This document shows, piece after piece, positions 35,861 through 46,314 of a stretch of 64,000 bases of DNA (the first letter of the stretch is position 1; each line of letters opens with the position of its first letter). Origin of the DNA: Actinomycetota bacterium. Lineage in GTDB: Bacteria; Actinomycetota; Actinomycetes; Nanopelagicales; Nanopelagicaceae. A program made the position numbers and the translations under genes. The DNA lies in NCBI GenBank assembly GCA_009699575.1, contig WLNY01000002.1, positions 1 to 64,000 of the forward strand, given 5' to 3'. Below the pieces are notes generated by a model. It was not told where the DNA came from and did no database searches. It saw nothing but the letters and a program-made list of their open reading frames with translations.

Positions 35861-37594
35861 TTAAGAATTGGCGATAAGTACATTGGAAATAAATGTGCTT
35901 GCGTCCGCAACACTCACTTCGCTCTTCTCGCCGCTCCTTCGCACTCGAACTTCTACATTTCCAAATTCAAGGGCTTTACCGACTACAACAATTACTGGAA
36001 TTCCAATGAGCTCGGCGTCTTTAAATTTAACGCCTGGGCTTGCATCGCGCCTGTCATCGAGCAAAACAGTTATTCCAGATTTTTCAAGATTGTTAGCAAG
36101 TTCTTCTGCAACATTAAAAGGATTATCCTCTTTTCCTGTAGCCACAATATGAACCTTGGCTGGAGCAATCTCTACTGGCCACGATAAACCGATGGCATCG
36201 TGTGTCTGTTCTGCAATAGCGGCAACCGCTCGCGACACACCAATTCCATATGAGCCCATCGTGACAATTTGAGATTTTCCATTCTGATCAAGCACGCTCA
36301 AATTAAGTGCCTGGGCATATTTGCGTCCAAGTTGAAAGATGTGAGCAATTTCAATGGCGCGATCCATGACAATTGGCTCCGAGCATGTGGGGCAGAGATC
36401 TCCAGCGCGTACTTCTGCACATTCCACATATTCATCTGGTGTGAAATCACGGCCATTAACTACAAAGCGAGCGTGGCGATCTCTTTGATTTGCACCAGTA
36501 ACCCATGAAGTTCCGGGTGCAATTCTGGGATCTGCGAGCACTCGTATTCCAGATTGCGCGGCATCTTGTGGTCCTATGTATCCCTTAATAAGCCCTGGGT
36601 ACTGTGCGAAATCTGCTTCTTCAAAAATTCTAAGCTCTTGTACGCCAGATAAGTTTGCCTGTAAGCGTTTGAGATCTACTTCTCTATCTCCAGGTACCAA
36701 TACTGCAATTGCTTTCGTGTCAGCGACAAGCATGACATTTTTTAAAGTATCTGCCCCTGTGTACCCGCCGCCATAGTTTTCATTTAGCACAGCGACAAGT
36801 GAATCAATTGTTGGAGTGTTAGGAGTATTGAGAACTTCTAGAACAGGTACCCCATCTGGATTTCCAGGCGGAACAATTGTGACCATTGCTTCTACATTTG
36901 CTGCGTATCCGCACTTCTCACAGAGAACATACGTATCTTCTCCCGTATCGCAAGGAGCTAGAAATTCTTCAGATTTAGATCCACCCATTGCCCCAGCCAT
37001 TGCGCTCACAATGTTGTACTTCAAACCAAGACGGGCGAATGTTTTAATGTACGCCTCACGATGTTTTTGGTAAGACGCTTCCAGTCCTGCGTCATCTAGG
37101 TCAAATGAATACGAATCTTTCATAACAAATTCGCGTCCTCGGATGATTCCGCTACGCGGACGTGTTTCATCTCGATATTTAGTCTGAATTTGATAGAGAG
37201 ATAATGGCAAATCTTTGTATGAGGAGTACTCCCCCTTGACCATTAAAGTAAACATTTCTTCATGCGTTGGGCCTAAAAGATATTCGCCACCTTTGCGATC
37301 TTGAAGTCTGAAAAGTTCGGGCCCGTATTCATTCCAGCGATTGGTCTGCTCATATGGTTCCTTTGGGAGCAAGGCGGGGAAATGCACCTCTTGAAACCCC
37401 GCACGATCCATTTCCTCGCGGATGACTCTTTCTATATTTCGTAATGTGATGTACCCCAATGGAAGCCAAGAATAAATTCCCGCAGCAATACGGCGCACAT
37501 ACCCCGCGCGAACCAGTAATCGATGGCTTGCAACTTCGGCGTCGGATGGATCATCACGCAAAGTACGCAAGAAAAGGCTAGACATTCGCAACAT
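35861..37594 (-). CDS. proS: Prolyl-tRNA synthetase, bacterial type with editing domain
   Basis: 577 residues. Class II core with motif 2 and 3 regions ([37 protein letters not shown]). An INS/YbaK-like editing domain sits between them (about 230-380), and an anticodon-binding domain is at the C-terminus. It charges tRNA-Pro and deacylates Ala-tRNA-Pro. ATG at 37594; a second in-frame ATG three codons later is also plausible. It lies in the conserved order ispG-proS. Confidence 0.96.
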   Translation of the reverse strand: MLRMSSLFLRTLRDDPSDAEVASHRLLVRAGYVRRIAAGIYSWLPLGYITLRNIERVIREEMDRAGFQEVHFPALLPKEPYEQTNRWNEYGPELFRLQDRKGGEYLLGPTHEEMFTLMVKGEYSSYKDLPLSLYQIQTKYRDETRPRSGIIRGREFVMKDSYSFDLDDAGLEASYQKHREAYIKTFARLGLKYNIVSAMAGAMGGSKSEEFLAPCDTGEDTYVLCEKCGYAANVEAMVTIVPPGNPDGVPVLEVLNTPNTPTIDSLVAVLNENYGGGYTGADTLKNVMLVADTKAIAVLVPGDREVDLKRLQANLSGVQELRIFEEADFAQYPGLIKGYIGPQDAAQSGIRVLADPRIAPGTSWVTGANQRDRHARFVVNGRDFTPDEYVECAEVRAGDLCPTCSEPIVMDRAIEIAHIFQLGRKYAQALNLSVLDQNGKSQIVTMGSYGIGVSRAVAAIAEQTHDAIGLSWPVEIAPAKVHIVATGKEDNPFNVAEELANNLEKSGITVLLDDRRDASPGVKFKDAELIGIPVIVVVGKALEFGNVEVRVRRSGEKSEVSVADASTFISNVLIANS

Positions 37595-37637
37595 AGGCGC
37601 GAGCCTACCTTACGCACCTACAAGGAGAGCGAAGGAT

Positions 37638-38789
37638 TTAGTGAACGTTAACGCTAGGTTCCCCAGAGAGAGCTCCAGCAGCTTCCATCTCTTCGGCCAA
37701 GCGCATCGCTTCCTCAATGAGTGTTTCAACAATCATGGCTTCTGGAACAGTTTTAATAACCTGCCCCTTTACAAAAATTTGACCTTTTCCATTACCCGAA
37801 GCCACACCGAGATCGGCTTCACGTGCTTCTCCTGGTCCATTAACCACACATCCCATGACTGCAACACGAAGAGGCACTGTCATACCTTGGAGCCCCGCCT
37901 GAACTTTTTCGGCCAGTGAGTACACATCAACTTGTGCACGCCCACATGAAGGGCACGAGACAATTTCAAGTTTTCTTTGACGTAAATTCAAAGACTCAAG
38001 AATGGAAATTCCAACTTTAACTTCCTCTACTGGTGGTGCAGAGAGGGAAACGCGAATCGTGTCACCGATTCCTTCCGATAATAAAATACCGAATGCTGTT
38101 GCAGATTTGATTGTTCCTTGGAAAATTGGGCCAGCCTCTGTTACTCCAAGATGAAGCGGGTAATCGCATTGCGCTGCTAGAAGTCGATATGCACTGACCA
38201 TCGTGACTGGATCATGGTGCTTTACTGAAATTTTAATATCGGAAAATCCATGTTCCTCAAAAAGACTCGCCTCCCACAGGGCTGACTCAACGAGGGCTTC
38301 TGGAGTTGCTTTTCCATATTTTGCAATTAGTCGAGGGTCTAGCGATCCTGCATTCACGCCGATACGAATAGGAACTCCAGCATCGCCAGCAGCCTTAGCG
38401 ACCTCTTTTACCTTGTCATCAAATTGTTTGATATTTCCAGGGTTTACGCGAACTGCTGCGCACCCTGCATCAATGGCTGCAAAAATATATTTAGGTTGAA
38501 AGTGAATATCAGCAATGACCGGTATTTGAGACTTCTTTGCAATCTGAGCAAGTGCATCAGCATCATCTTGACTTGGGACCGCCACTCTAACTATCTGGCA
38601 ACCAGAAGCCGTGAGCTCTGCAATCTGTTGGAGCGTCGCATTGACATCAGAAGTCAGCGTTGTGCACATGGATTGCACTGATACCGGTGAATCACTTCCA
38701 ACCCCAATTGAACCTACTCTGAGTTGCCTCGTTTGGCGGCGAGGTGCGAGAGTTTTTGCTGGAGCACTTGGAATACCTAGATCGACCAT
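37638..38789 (-). CDS. ispG: 4-hydroxy-3-methylbut-2-en-1-yl diphosphate synthase
   Basis: 383 residues. It is a TIM barrel joined to a C-terminal 4Fe-4S domain with cluster cysteines in [12 protein letters not shown] near 275 and [13 protein letters not shown] near 315. IspG (GcpE) reduces methylerythritol cyclodiphosphate, the penultimate MEP-pathway step. The upstream partner dxr lies 1.3 kb away, with the M50 protease between, as usual in actinobacteria. Confidence 0.96.
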   Translation of the reverse strand: MVDLGIPSAPAKTLAPRRQTRQLRVGSIGVGSDSPVSVQSMCTTLTSDVNATLQQIAELTASGCQIVRVAVPSQDDADALAQIAKKSQIPVIADIHFQPKYIFAAIDAGCAAVRVNPGNIKQFDDKVKEVAKAAGDAGVPIRIGVNAGSLDPRLIAKYGKATPEALVESALWEASLFEEHGFSDIKISVKHHDPVTMVSAYRLLAAQCDYPLHLGVTEAGPIFQGTIKSATAFGILLSEGIGDTIRVSLSAPPVEEVKVGISILESLNLRQRKLEIVSCPSCGRAQVDVYSLAEKVQAGLQGMTVPLRVAVMGCVVNGPGEAREADLGVASGNGKGQIFVKGQVIKTVPEAMIVETLIEEAMRLAEEMEAAGALSGEPSVNVH

Positions 38790-38833
38790 GACGTTATTGT
38801 GCCCTAAATTTTCTGGCGTTGCGACACGAAGCG

Positions 38834-40021
38834 CTAGAGATTGAGATGAACTGGGTTGATGATGTCAGCAGCAAGCAAGAGAACAGTCAGCGCCGCTAAT
38901 AATATGAAGACAAGCATGGTTACAGGTGCCAAGGAATTTACATTAATTGGCGAGGGACGAGGTCGTTTTCGAATTCGCGCGAAGAGAGCTCGCACCTCAT
39001 CAAGAATTGCAATCGCCATATGTCCGCCGTCAAGTGGAAGAATGGGCAGCAAATTAAAAACCCCAACAAAAAAATTTAAACTTGCGATGAGTAATAAAAA
39101 GGTGGCCAGACGCTCTTTGACTGAGAGAGCGTTCGAACCAATTGTTTGACCTGAAACTTGTGCAACTCCTACGATCCCGACAAGACCATTGGGGTCTCGC
39201 TCATCGCCTGAGACTGTAGCGCCCCATAGTGCAGGAATTTTCGATGGTAGGGATGCAATTGATGTCACACTACTTGTGAGAAATTCTTTTGAAAGTTTTC
39301 CTGCAAATTCAAATGACTTGATGGGAGAACTTTTTACAATTCCATACGTATTGACAACACCGAGAAATCCATATTTCTCACCATCAATAATTCGAACCGC
39401 TGGAACAATTGAAATATCAAATATTTTCCCGTCTCTTTTCACAGTCAAAGTAATGGCTTTACCCGGAGAATTTCGAATAATTTCAACATCTTTCGACCAG
39501 TTAGTTATCTCTGCGCCGTTAAAGGCGAGAATTTGATCCCCAGCACGCAGCCCTGCACTTTGCGCCGGAGATATGGGATCCACATCTGCGCAGGCAAGAA
39601 CGCCCTTGGGAACACACACTGAAATTTGGGCAATTGTTGATGTGGCCTGCGAGGTCCCAACCCCCATGAATATCGCCAGCAACAGGAGAAAGCCGAGAAC
39701 AAAGTGGAGAAAAGAGCCAGCCCCTAGAACAATTAATTTGCGACCAGAGCTTGCTCCATAAAATGCTCGATCTTCTTCACCTGCGGGCATAATGTCGCTG
39801 GGAACCATGCCTTCAATTCTGCAATAGCCGCCAGCTGGAATAACCTTAATTCCAAATTCAGTTTCCCCGCGACGAAAAGACCAGATGCGCTTTCCAAATC
39901 CAAGGAAGAATTCAGATACTTTCATGTTAAATTTCCTAGCCATTATGTAATGGCCAAATTCGTGGAACATGACTGAAAGTAAAAGCGCAACAATGAAAGC
40001 AAGTATTCCGAGAAATTGCAT
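38834..40021 (-). CDS. M50 site-2 intramembrane metalloprotease (RseP/Rip1 family)
   Basis: 395 residues. The zinc site HEFGH is at 20-24 in the first membrane helix, and the second motif [13 protein letters not shown] (about 325-337) supplies the LDG aspartate. One PDZ domain (about 125-210, with [15 protein letters not shown]) lies between. Such proteases cut anti-sigma factors and other single-pass proteins within the membrane; Rip1 is the mycobacterial relative. It is adjacent to dxr (3-bp gap) and ispG, a conserved trio. Confidence 0.93.
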   Translation of the reverse strand: MQFLGILAFIVALLLSVMFHEFGHYIMARKFNMKVSEFFLGFGKRIWSFRRGETEFGIKVIPAGGYCRIEGMVPSDIMPAGEEDRAFYGASSGRKLIVLGAGSFLHFVLGFLLLLAIFMGVGTSQATSTIAQISVCVPKGVLACADVDPISPAQSAGLRAGDQILAFNGAEITNWSKDVEIIRNSPGKAITLTVKRDGKIFDISIVPAVRIIDGEKYGFLGVVNTYGIVKSSPIKSFEFAGKLSKEFLTSSVTSIASLPSKIPALWGATVSGDERDPNGLVGIVGVAQVSGQTIGSNALSVKERLATFLLLIASLNFFVGVFNLLPILPLDGGHMAIAILDEVRALFARIRKRPRPSPINVNSLAPVTMLVFILLAALTVLLLAADIINPVHLNL

Positions 40022-40024
40022 GTA

Positions 40025-41167
40025 TTAAACCATTCGACTAATTAATTCACGGGCAATATTTCGTGCATTGTTCTCGATGGCACTGACATCGCCTAAATCA
40101 CGGATGCTCGTAGCCGCCTGCGCGCCCACCTTTTCTACAACGTCTGCGACTAACTCCATAATAGAAGTAAATCTAATGCCTCCAGCAAGAAATGACTCAA
40201 CGGCAACTTCATTGGCAGCATTAAAGGTTGCTGGGAGTCCCCCTGCGAGCCTGCCACACTCTCGAGCCAAATTAATTGCAGGGAATCGAAGATCATCAAT
40301 GGGAGAAAAAGACCATTGTTGAGATTGGCTCCATTCAATGGCAGGCGTAGCTGCACTGAGTCGCTCTGGCCAATGTATGGCGAAGGAAATCGGCCCTTTC
40401 ATGTTCGGCGGACTTGCTTGGGCAATAGTTGAACCATCGACAAATTCGACCATTGAGTGCACAACTGATTGAGGATGAATTACGGCCTGAATATGTGAAT
40501 ATGGAATTCCAAACAAAACGTGCGCTTCAATAATCTCTAAACCTTTATTGAGCAATGTTGCTGAATTAACAGAAATCACCGGCCCCATTGACCAGGTCGG
40601 ATGCGCGAGTGCTTCTTCGCGAGTAACGGTGCTGAGATCCTTGCGATCTCGAAATGGCCCCCCTGATGCGGTGAGAATTAGTTGTGACACTTCATCTCTT
40701 CTCCCCGCCATTAAGCACTGCCACAGCGCACTGTGCTCGGAATCCACTGGGATTAATTGATTTGGTTTGGCAAGGCCCATGACTAGTTCACCCGCTGCAA
40801 TGAGTGATTCTTTATTGGCTAACGCAAGAGTATTTCCTGCTTTCAGGGCTGCCAAGGTGGGGGCAAGACCGATTGAACCTGTAATTGCATTTACGACCAC
40901 ATCACATGTGATGGCTGCTAATTCAGTTGATGCGTTGGGCCCATCAATAACCGTGACCCCTGGAAGGGAGCTGCGCAATACATCAGCATTATGAACGGTT
41001 CCTACTACCTTGACGTTAAATTTCTTAGCCTGCTCAATTAAGGCGCTCGGATTATTTCCGGCAGAAGCAATTGCTAGTACATTAAAAAGGTCGGGATTAC
41101 TTGCAACGATTTCTAGAGTTTGTATTCCTATCGACCCGGTTGAACCAAGGATTACTAAATCACGCAT
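40025..41167 (-). CDS. dxr: 1-deoxy-D-xylulose 5-phosphate reductoisomerase
   Basis: 380 residues. NADPH-binding GSTGSIGIQTLEI (8-20), the catalytic region VDSEHSALWQCL near 140, and the flexible-loop residues WSMGPVISVNSATLLNKGLE are intact. It makes methylerythritol phosphate, the committed MEP step. Its ATG directly abuts the stop of the agmatinase-like gene (TAAATG), so it may be read through from the polyamine cassette. Confidence 0.97.
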   Translation of the reverse strand: MRDLVILGSTGSIGIQTLEIVASNPDLFNVLAIASAGNNPSALIEQAKKFNVKVVGTVHNADVLRSSLPGVTVIDGPNASTELAAITCDVVVNAITGSIGLAPTLAALKAGNTLALANKESLIAAGELVMGLAKPNQLIPVDSEHSALWQCLMAGRRDEVSQLILTASGGPFRDRKDLSTVTREEALAHPTWSMGPVISVNSATLLNKGLEIIEAHVLFGIPYSHIQAVIHPQSVVHSMVEFVDGSTIAQASPPNMKGPISFAIHWPERLSAATPAIEWSQSQQWSFSPIDDLRFPAINLARECGRLAGGLPATFNAANEVAVESFLAGGIRFTSIMELVADVVEKVGAQAATSIRDLGDVSAIENNARNIARELISRMV

Positions 41168-42166
41168 TTAACGATCAAGAAGATTTTGAGTAGGAGAATA
41201 TGTTTCGCCACTGCGTCGCTTTGCAATCGCGCTTAGAGCTTCAAGCACAACTCTATTGGCCAGAATTGCAGTGATATCTGCACTATCAAATGGCGGTGCA
41301 ACTTCGACAATATCAATTCCAACTACTGGTAACTCAAGGCATATTCGTCGGACTGATTCAAGTAATTCACGACTTGTCATACCACCTGGTTCTGGAGTTC
41401 CAGTTCCTGGCGCCATACCTGGATCGACAACATCAATATCTACCGAGAGAAAGACTCCATCACAGTCATCAGTTAGTCTCTCAAATGATTCATCCAAAAC
41501 TGTGTTGAGTCCTCGATGATGAATTTCTGTCATTTCATAACTTCGCATGCCTTGATCACGCATCCAATCAAGGGTTGTGCTATCTGGCCAATAACCACGA
41601 AGTCCCAATTGAAGAAAACGATCGCCACGAACAGCGCCCGATTCAATTAATCGACGCATTGGAGTGCCATGCCCGACTAGTGCTCCAAATTGCGTGTCGC
41701 CTGTATCGGCGTGTGCATCAAAGTGAACCATGCTGATTCTGCCCATTCCACGATGGCGAGCAATACCCAAGACGTCAGCTGAGGCGATGGAGTGATCACC
41801 GCCGAGGATTACCGGAATAATTCCAGCAGATGAAATCTTTTCCGTAGCGTCTGCGAGTACCGCAAGAGATGAAACCAAATCCCCACCCGGCATCAATAAA
41901 TCCCCAGCATCGAGAACTTTCAAAGCTTTCAAAGAATCAATTCGCAAGGCCAAATGTGGGCGCTCGGCATCGTGTGGAAGATAATCTCCACCTCGAATAG
42001 CTTGAGGTCCAAATTTCGCTCCCGAGCGATGTGATGTTCCACTATCTATGGGTGCGCCAACAATAATTACGTCTGCGTCAGCATAACTACTTGGGACTTC
42101 GAGATCACATTCGCCAATTCCTAAAAATGTAAATTTTGGTCCGTACATGTTGCCTAAATTAGCCAT
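41168..42166 (-). CDS. Agmatinase-like ureohydrolase
   Basis: 332 residues. It has the three manganese-binding motifs of the arginase/agmatinase family: GGDHS near 145, DAHAD near 170 and SVDIDVVDPGMAPGTG near 255, followed by TPEPGGM, typical of agmatinase or guanidinobutyrase. It should hydrolyse a guanidino compound to urea and an amine such as putrescine. The ATG shares a base with the potC stop (TAATG), joining it to a polyamine importer and supporting a polyamine substrate. Guanidinobutyrate is an alternative. Confidence 0.82.
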   Translation of the reverse strand: MANLGNMYGPKFTFLGIGECDLEVPSSYADADVIIVGAPIDSGTSHRSGAKFGPQAIRGGDYLPHDAERPHLALRIDSLKALKVLDAGDLLMPGGDLVSSLAVLADATEKISSAGIIPVILGGDHSIASADVLGIARHRGMGRISMVHFDAHADTGDTQFGALVGHGTPMRRLIESGAVRGDRFLQLGLRGYWPDSTTLDWMRDQGMRSYEMTEIHHRGLNTVLDESFERLTDDCDGVFLSVDIDVVDPGMAPGTGTPEPGGMTSRELLESVRRICLELPVVGIDIVEVAPPFDSADITAILANRVVLEALSAIAKRRSGETYSPTQNLLDR

Positions 42167-43002
42167 TAATGAGGCTTCCTTTTGTTTCCTACAAACTGAC
42201 CAACAACAACGATGATCAGGGCTAAGAAAAACATTGAAGAACCGATCACGTTTGCTTGCGGTGGGATACCTCTGGTGGCAGAAACATAAACAAATTTAGG
42301 AAAGGTTGAAAGAGTTCCTGAATTGAAGTTAGTAATAATAAAATCATCAAATGAAAGACTAAATGCGAGAAGTGCTGCGCCAGCGATACCTGGTGCGACT
42401 AGAGGTAAAGTCACGCGACGAAAAGTCTCAAATTCATTTGCATACAGATCCATCGCCGCTTGTTCAAGCCGTGGATCCAAACTTGCGATTCGTGCCTTTA
42501 CTGTGACCACCACAAAGGAAATACAAAACATAACGTGGGCGATTACGGTTGGCCAAAAGCCCGGGTTGATTTGAAAAACAAGGAACAAAGAAAGAAGAGA
42601 AGCACCTAGAACAATTTCTGGAGTTGCCATTGGTAAGAAAATTAGCAAATTAGTTGATGATCTGCCCTTGAAGTTATAGCGACCGATTGCAAATGCAATG
42701 CCTGTTCCTAGGATTGTTGAAAATGTTGTAGCTAGTAATCCAATTTTTATTGAATTACCAAGGGCTGTGCAAACCTCTGGTGCGCCACAAGGATTTTGCC
42801 AGTTAGCTGTGGTGAAACCTTTCCACACTAAATTGCTCTTTCCGCCATCATTAAATGAAAAAATGAATGTATAGAGCACGGGGATAAAAAGGTAAGTAAA
42901 ACCAAAAACTGCATAAATTCGAATGAGATTTCGACCAAACCATCGAGATATTCGTGCATTTATTGGCAAAGTTGGAATCGGTGCATCAGCAAGTTGTTTC
43001 AT
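42166..43002 (-). CDS. potC: Spermidine/putrescine ABC transporter permease
   Basis: 278 residues with six hydrophobic segments and the inner-membrane EAA-type loop MDLYANEFETFRRVTLPLVAPGI, the site that contacts the ATPase. PotC-type permease of a polyamine importer. It overlaps potB by 4 bp (ATGA) and runs into the agmatinase-like gene through TAATG. The specific polyamine is not readable from sequence. Confidence 0.87.
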   Translation of the reverse strand: MKQLADAPIPTLPINARISRWFGRNLIRIYAVFGFTYLFIPVLYTFIFSFNDGGKSNLVWKGFTTANWQNPCGAPEVCTALGNSIKIGLLATTFSTILGTGIAFAIGRYNFKGRSSTNLLIFLPMATPEIVLGASLLSLFLVFQINPGFWPTVIAHVMFCISFVVVTVKARIASLDPRLEQAAMDLYANEFETFRRVTLPLVAPGIAGAALLAFSLSFDDFIITNFNSGTLSTFPKFVYVSATRGIPPQANVIGSSMFFLALIIVVVGQFVGNKRKPH

Positions 43003-43892
43003 ACAAGCTCATCCGTTCCAGATTTACGAATATAAATGGTGACCAAGATTAGAATTGCAATCATCAGAGTAAAGGAAAGCGCTGCTGCGGTTGGATAGTC
43101 TACGATTTTAAAGAAACTCGAATCAATCACATTGCCGATCATCTTGGTGTTGGGATTTCCAAGGATGGCTGCATTGACGTAATCACCTGCTGCTGGAATG
43201 AATGTCAGAAGAGTTCCAGCTACTACACCGGGCATTGATAAAGGCAATGTAACTTTTCTAAATGTAGTAATTCCGTTGGCGTAGAGATCTCCAGAAGCTT
43301 CCAAAGTGCGTGGATCTATTCGCTCAAGTGAGGCGTATAGAGGCAGCGTCATGAAAGGCAAAAAGTTATAAGTCATACCTGCTACAACCGCAACGGCACT
43401 TGCAGTAAGCGATGTTTGCTCGCCAATTATGTGCAGTCCTCGCAATGTAGGGACGACAAAGCCTCCCTCTCCCAAAATCTGCTTCCACGCAATAGTGCGA
43501 AGAAGAAATGAAGTGAAAAACGGTGCCACGACAAGCACTAGTAGAAAGTTTTTAAATTTTCCCGATTTTAATGCAATCGCATATGCCAATGGGTAGGCAA
43601 TCGCTAGGGCTAAAACTGTCGCTAGGGTTGCATACAAAAATGAACGGCCGAATTGTTCCTTGTTATCAAGAAAAGCGTTGACGTAATTGGCGAAATGGAA
43701 AGTCTGTTCGTATTCGCCTGTGTCTCCACCAGCGATTGGAGTTTGAGTAGAAGTTTGCGCCAAGTTTGCAATGGGTAGAATAAAAAAAGTAAAGAGAAAG
43801 ATAAGCCCCGGGGCTAAGAGCACATAAGGCATGCTGGCCTTACCCCCAGAAAAGGCTGAAACGCGGGAGCGTGCGGCGTGAATGAGAGCCAT
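42999..43892 (-). CDS. potB: Spermidine/putrescine ABC transporter permease
   Basis: 297 residues, six hydrophobic segments, and an EAA loop (GDLYANGITTFRKVTLPLSMPGVV). PotB-type partner of PotC. The periplasmic N-terminal part includes a GDTGEYEQTFHFANYVNAF segment typical of this subfamily. Its ATG shares a base with the potA stop (TAATG), so the importer genes are translationally coupled. Confidence 0.87.
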   Translation of the reverse strand: MALIHAARSRVSAFSGGKASMPYVLLAPGLIFLFTFFILPIANLAQTSTQTPIAGGDTGEYEQTFHFANYVNAFLDNKEQFGRSFLYATLATVLALAIAYPLAYAIALKSGKFKNFLLVLVVAPFFTSFLLRTIAWKQILGEGGFVVPTLRGLHIIGEQTSLTASAVAVVAGMTYNFLPFMTLPLYASLERIDPRTLEASGDLYANGITTFRKVTLPLSMPGVVAGTLLTFIPAAGDYVNAAILGNPNTKMIGNVIDSSFFKIVDYPTAAALSFTLMIAILILVTIYIRKSGTDELV

Positions 43893-45037
43893 TACTCGTC
43901 GAGATCCTCTGGCATTACTTCAGATCCCGCACTCGCATCCTCATCTCCAGCTAAGGCAAATGTAAAGATTGATTCCCAAGATAAAACGACTGCGTCGCCT
44001 TTATTCAGCGGTGGAACTCCATCATCGTTTTGCTCAAAGACCATGAGTTCTTGCTTCCATGGCATTTCAACTTGGTACTGGGTGCTTACGCCAATATATG
44101 AAACGTCAGCGATGACTCCACCTGTGAGCACATTGCCTGTGGCAGGAGTCCCTTCTGGATGAATACGAATCTTTTCAGGGCGAATTCCAGCCAAAACAGA
44201 ATTGTCTTTGGCGTGGCTTCTAGATTTGGCAATCTTTATTCTCTGGCTAAAGACGTTTACTACGAGTGAATCACCATCAGTGCCTTCGACCGTGCCCTTA
44301 ATCAAATTGGACTGACCTAGGAAGTTTGCAACAAAGGCTGTTTCAGGATTGTCGTAGAGATCTGCAGGAGAACCCATCTGCTCAATTTTTCCTTCATTCA
44401 TAACAGCGATTGTGTCAGCCATAGTCATTGCTTCTTCTTGATCATGGGTCACGTGCACAAATGTGAGACCAACTTCAGTCTGAATCCATTTGAGCTCAAT
44501 CTGCATTTGCCGGCGCAATTTAAGATCGAGTGCGCCTAATGGCTCGTCGAGAAGTAGCAAAGCTGGGCGATTCACAATTGCACGCGCTAAAGCGATGCGC
44601 TGTTGTTGCCCACCAGAGAGTTGCGTCGGTTTACGTTGCGCCAAATGAGGAAGTTCAACAAGGTTAAGAACTTTATCTACAGCTTCTTTAACGTCTTTTA
44701 TTCCACGGCGGCGGAGTCCGAATGCGACATTTTCATAAATTGTCAGGTGTGGAAATAATGCATAATTTTGGAAAACCGTATTAATTGGCCGTTGATATGA
44801 CTTCTTAGTCGTGATATCAACCGCGCCAATATGAATGCTTCCAACAGTAGGCTCTTCAAGACCTGCAATAATCCGAAGTGTTGTTGTTTTACCGCACCCC
44901 GATGGTCCAAGGAGTGCGAAGAAAGAACCCTCAGGGATGACAAGTGAAAGATCATCAACGGCTGTGAAATCACCAAATGATTTGGTGATACGTGTTAGAC
45001 GCAGATCTCCCTTTGCAGAAGTTGATGCATCAGCCAC
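43892..45037 (-). CDS. potA: Spermidine/putrescine ABC transporter ATP-binding protein
   Basis: 381 residues starting GTG 45037. Walker A GPSGCGKTT (near 43-51), signature LSGGQQQR, Walker B LLLLDEPLGALD and a C-terminal TOBE-like domain (about 240-360). PotA energises polyamine uptake. It abuts potD, whose stop is immediately upstream. Related MalK-like and Fbp ATPases share these motifs; assignment rests on the neighbouring permease and binding protein types. Confidence 0.88.
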   Translation of the reverse strand: MADASTSAKGDLRLTRITKSFGDFTAVDDLSLVIPEGSFFALLGPSGCGKTTTLRIIAGLEEPTVGSIHIGAVDITTKKSYQRPINTVFQNYALFPHLTIYENVAFGLRRRGIKDVKEAVDKVLNLVELPHLAQRKPTQLSGGQQQRIALARAIVNRPALLLLDEPLGALDLKLRRQMQIELKWIQTEVGLTFVHVTHDQEEAMTMADTIAVMNEGKIEQMGSPADLYDNPETAFVANFLGQSNLIKGTVEGTDGDSLVVNVFSQRIKIAKSRSHAKDNSVLAGIRPEKIRIHPEGTPATGNVLTGGVIADVSYIGVSTQYQVEMPWKQELMVFEQNDDGVPPLNKGDAVVLSWESIFTFALAGDEDASAGSEVMPEDLDE

Positions 45038-46222
45038 TTAGTTACCGGCCGCCTTCTGAAATGCAGTTGTGAACGAAGTTTCCTCAGCTGGAGTCAGAGC
45101 ACGGAAAACCTTCAAACGTGACTGAGTAGCCTCTGATGGGAAAATGTATTCACTTTTCGCAAGTGTTGGATCGATTTTTTCCATTTCTGCCTGCGCTCCC
45201 TTTACAGGAGTTACATAATTAACATAGGCAGCTACTTGAGCAGCAACTGCTGGTTCGTAGTAGTAATTGATGAGCTTTTCAGCATTGGCTTTACTCTCAG
45301 CTGGAGCAACTGATGGAATGAGGAAATTATCATTTGAGAAAGTGCCACCAGAATCTGGAATAGCGAAATCAAATTTACCTTCATTTTCAAGTGCCAACTG
45401 GAACATATCGCCAGACCAGCCTATGACGGCTGTTGCGTCGCCACTGATGAGATCTTCTTTGTACTCATTGCCCTTAACTCCACGAATCCAGCCATCTGAA
45501 ATTTTCTTGGCAAGGAAATCAACAGCATTCATGTACTGAGCTTCATTGAAGTTAGTAATATCAACGCCCTGATAGAGCATGATGATACCCATCGTGTCGC
45601 GAAGTTCGGAAAGGACTGTGATTTTTCCTTTATTTGCTGGCGCGAAAAGATCATCAAGTGTGTGCAGTCCCTTTGGAACTTTTGCAGTATTCCAACCAAG
45701 CCCAGCCATAATTCCTTGGTAAGGAAGTGAGCGAGCGCGACCTGGATCAAATGAAACATCTGCCAAGGAATCCAAAACATTAACCGCATTTGGAATATTA
45801 GCTGTATCAAATTCTTTTGTGTAACCGAGTCGAATCCAACGTGCCGCCATCCAGTCTGTTGGCGTAACGATGTCATACCCAATATCTTTGCCAAGCTTTA
45901 GTTGGCCTTGAACTTTGCCGTAAAATTCATCGTTATCGTTTATATCTTCGCGATAATCAACTTTGATACCAGTTTGCTGTGTGAATTCTTCAATAGATGG
46001 ATACACCTTGCCTGATGCGTCCACGTCTAAGTACAAAGTCCAGTTTGCCCAGCGCACTGTGTCACTTGCACCAGAGGCGCTATCGCCTGATCCACCCGAA
46101 CCGCATGCAGCCAAGGCTCCCGCTGCACCTACTGCGCCTACGCCGGCAATGAGCCCACGGCGTGAAATTGCAGTTTTAATCAGAGATTGCGTTTCTGGAG
46201 AGAGTGAATCTTTCTTGGCCAT
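45038..46222 (-). CDS. potD: Spermidine/putrescine-binding lipoprotein, Tat-type signal
   Basis: 394 residues. The signal has twin arginines (SRRGLI, 20-25) and a lipobox LAAC with Cys40, so it is probably exported by Tat and lipid-anchored. The mature part matches PotD-type bacterial solute-binding proteins (KVDYREDINDNDEFYGKV, GYDIVTPTDWMAARWI). AAGGAG lies 6 nt before the ATG. The upstream gap contains two copies of ATGGCCC (46266-46272 and 46275-46281) around a CATAAT-like -10 on the minus strand, the probable promoter region. It captures polyamines for PotABC. Confidence 0.88.
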   Translation of the reverse strand: MAKKDSLSPETQSLIKTAISRRGLIAGVGAVGAAGALAACGSGGSGDSASGASDTVRWANWTLYLDVDASGKVYPSIEEFTQQTGIKVDYREDINDNDEFYGKVQGQLKLGKDIGYDIVTPTDWMAARWIRLGYTKEFDTANIPNAVNVLDSLADVSFDPGRARSLPYQGIMAGLGWNTAKVPKGLHTLDDLFAPANKGKITVLSELRDTMGIIMLYQGVDITNFNEAQYMNAVDFLAKKISDGWIRGVKGNEYKEDLISGDATAVIGWSGDMFQLALENEGKFDFAIPDSGGTFSNDNFLIPSVAPAESKANAEKLINYYYEPAVAAQVAAYVNYVTPVKGAQAEMEKIDPTLAKSEYIFPSEATQSRLKVFRALTPAEETSFTTAFQKAAGN

Positions 46223-46314
46223 GGAGAACTCCTTCGGTGCGAGAGCGGTCAGATGGAACTTTGAGATGGCCCATTATGGCCCACATTCAACGATATTTGG
46301 AACTTTTCTCGCCA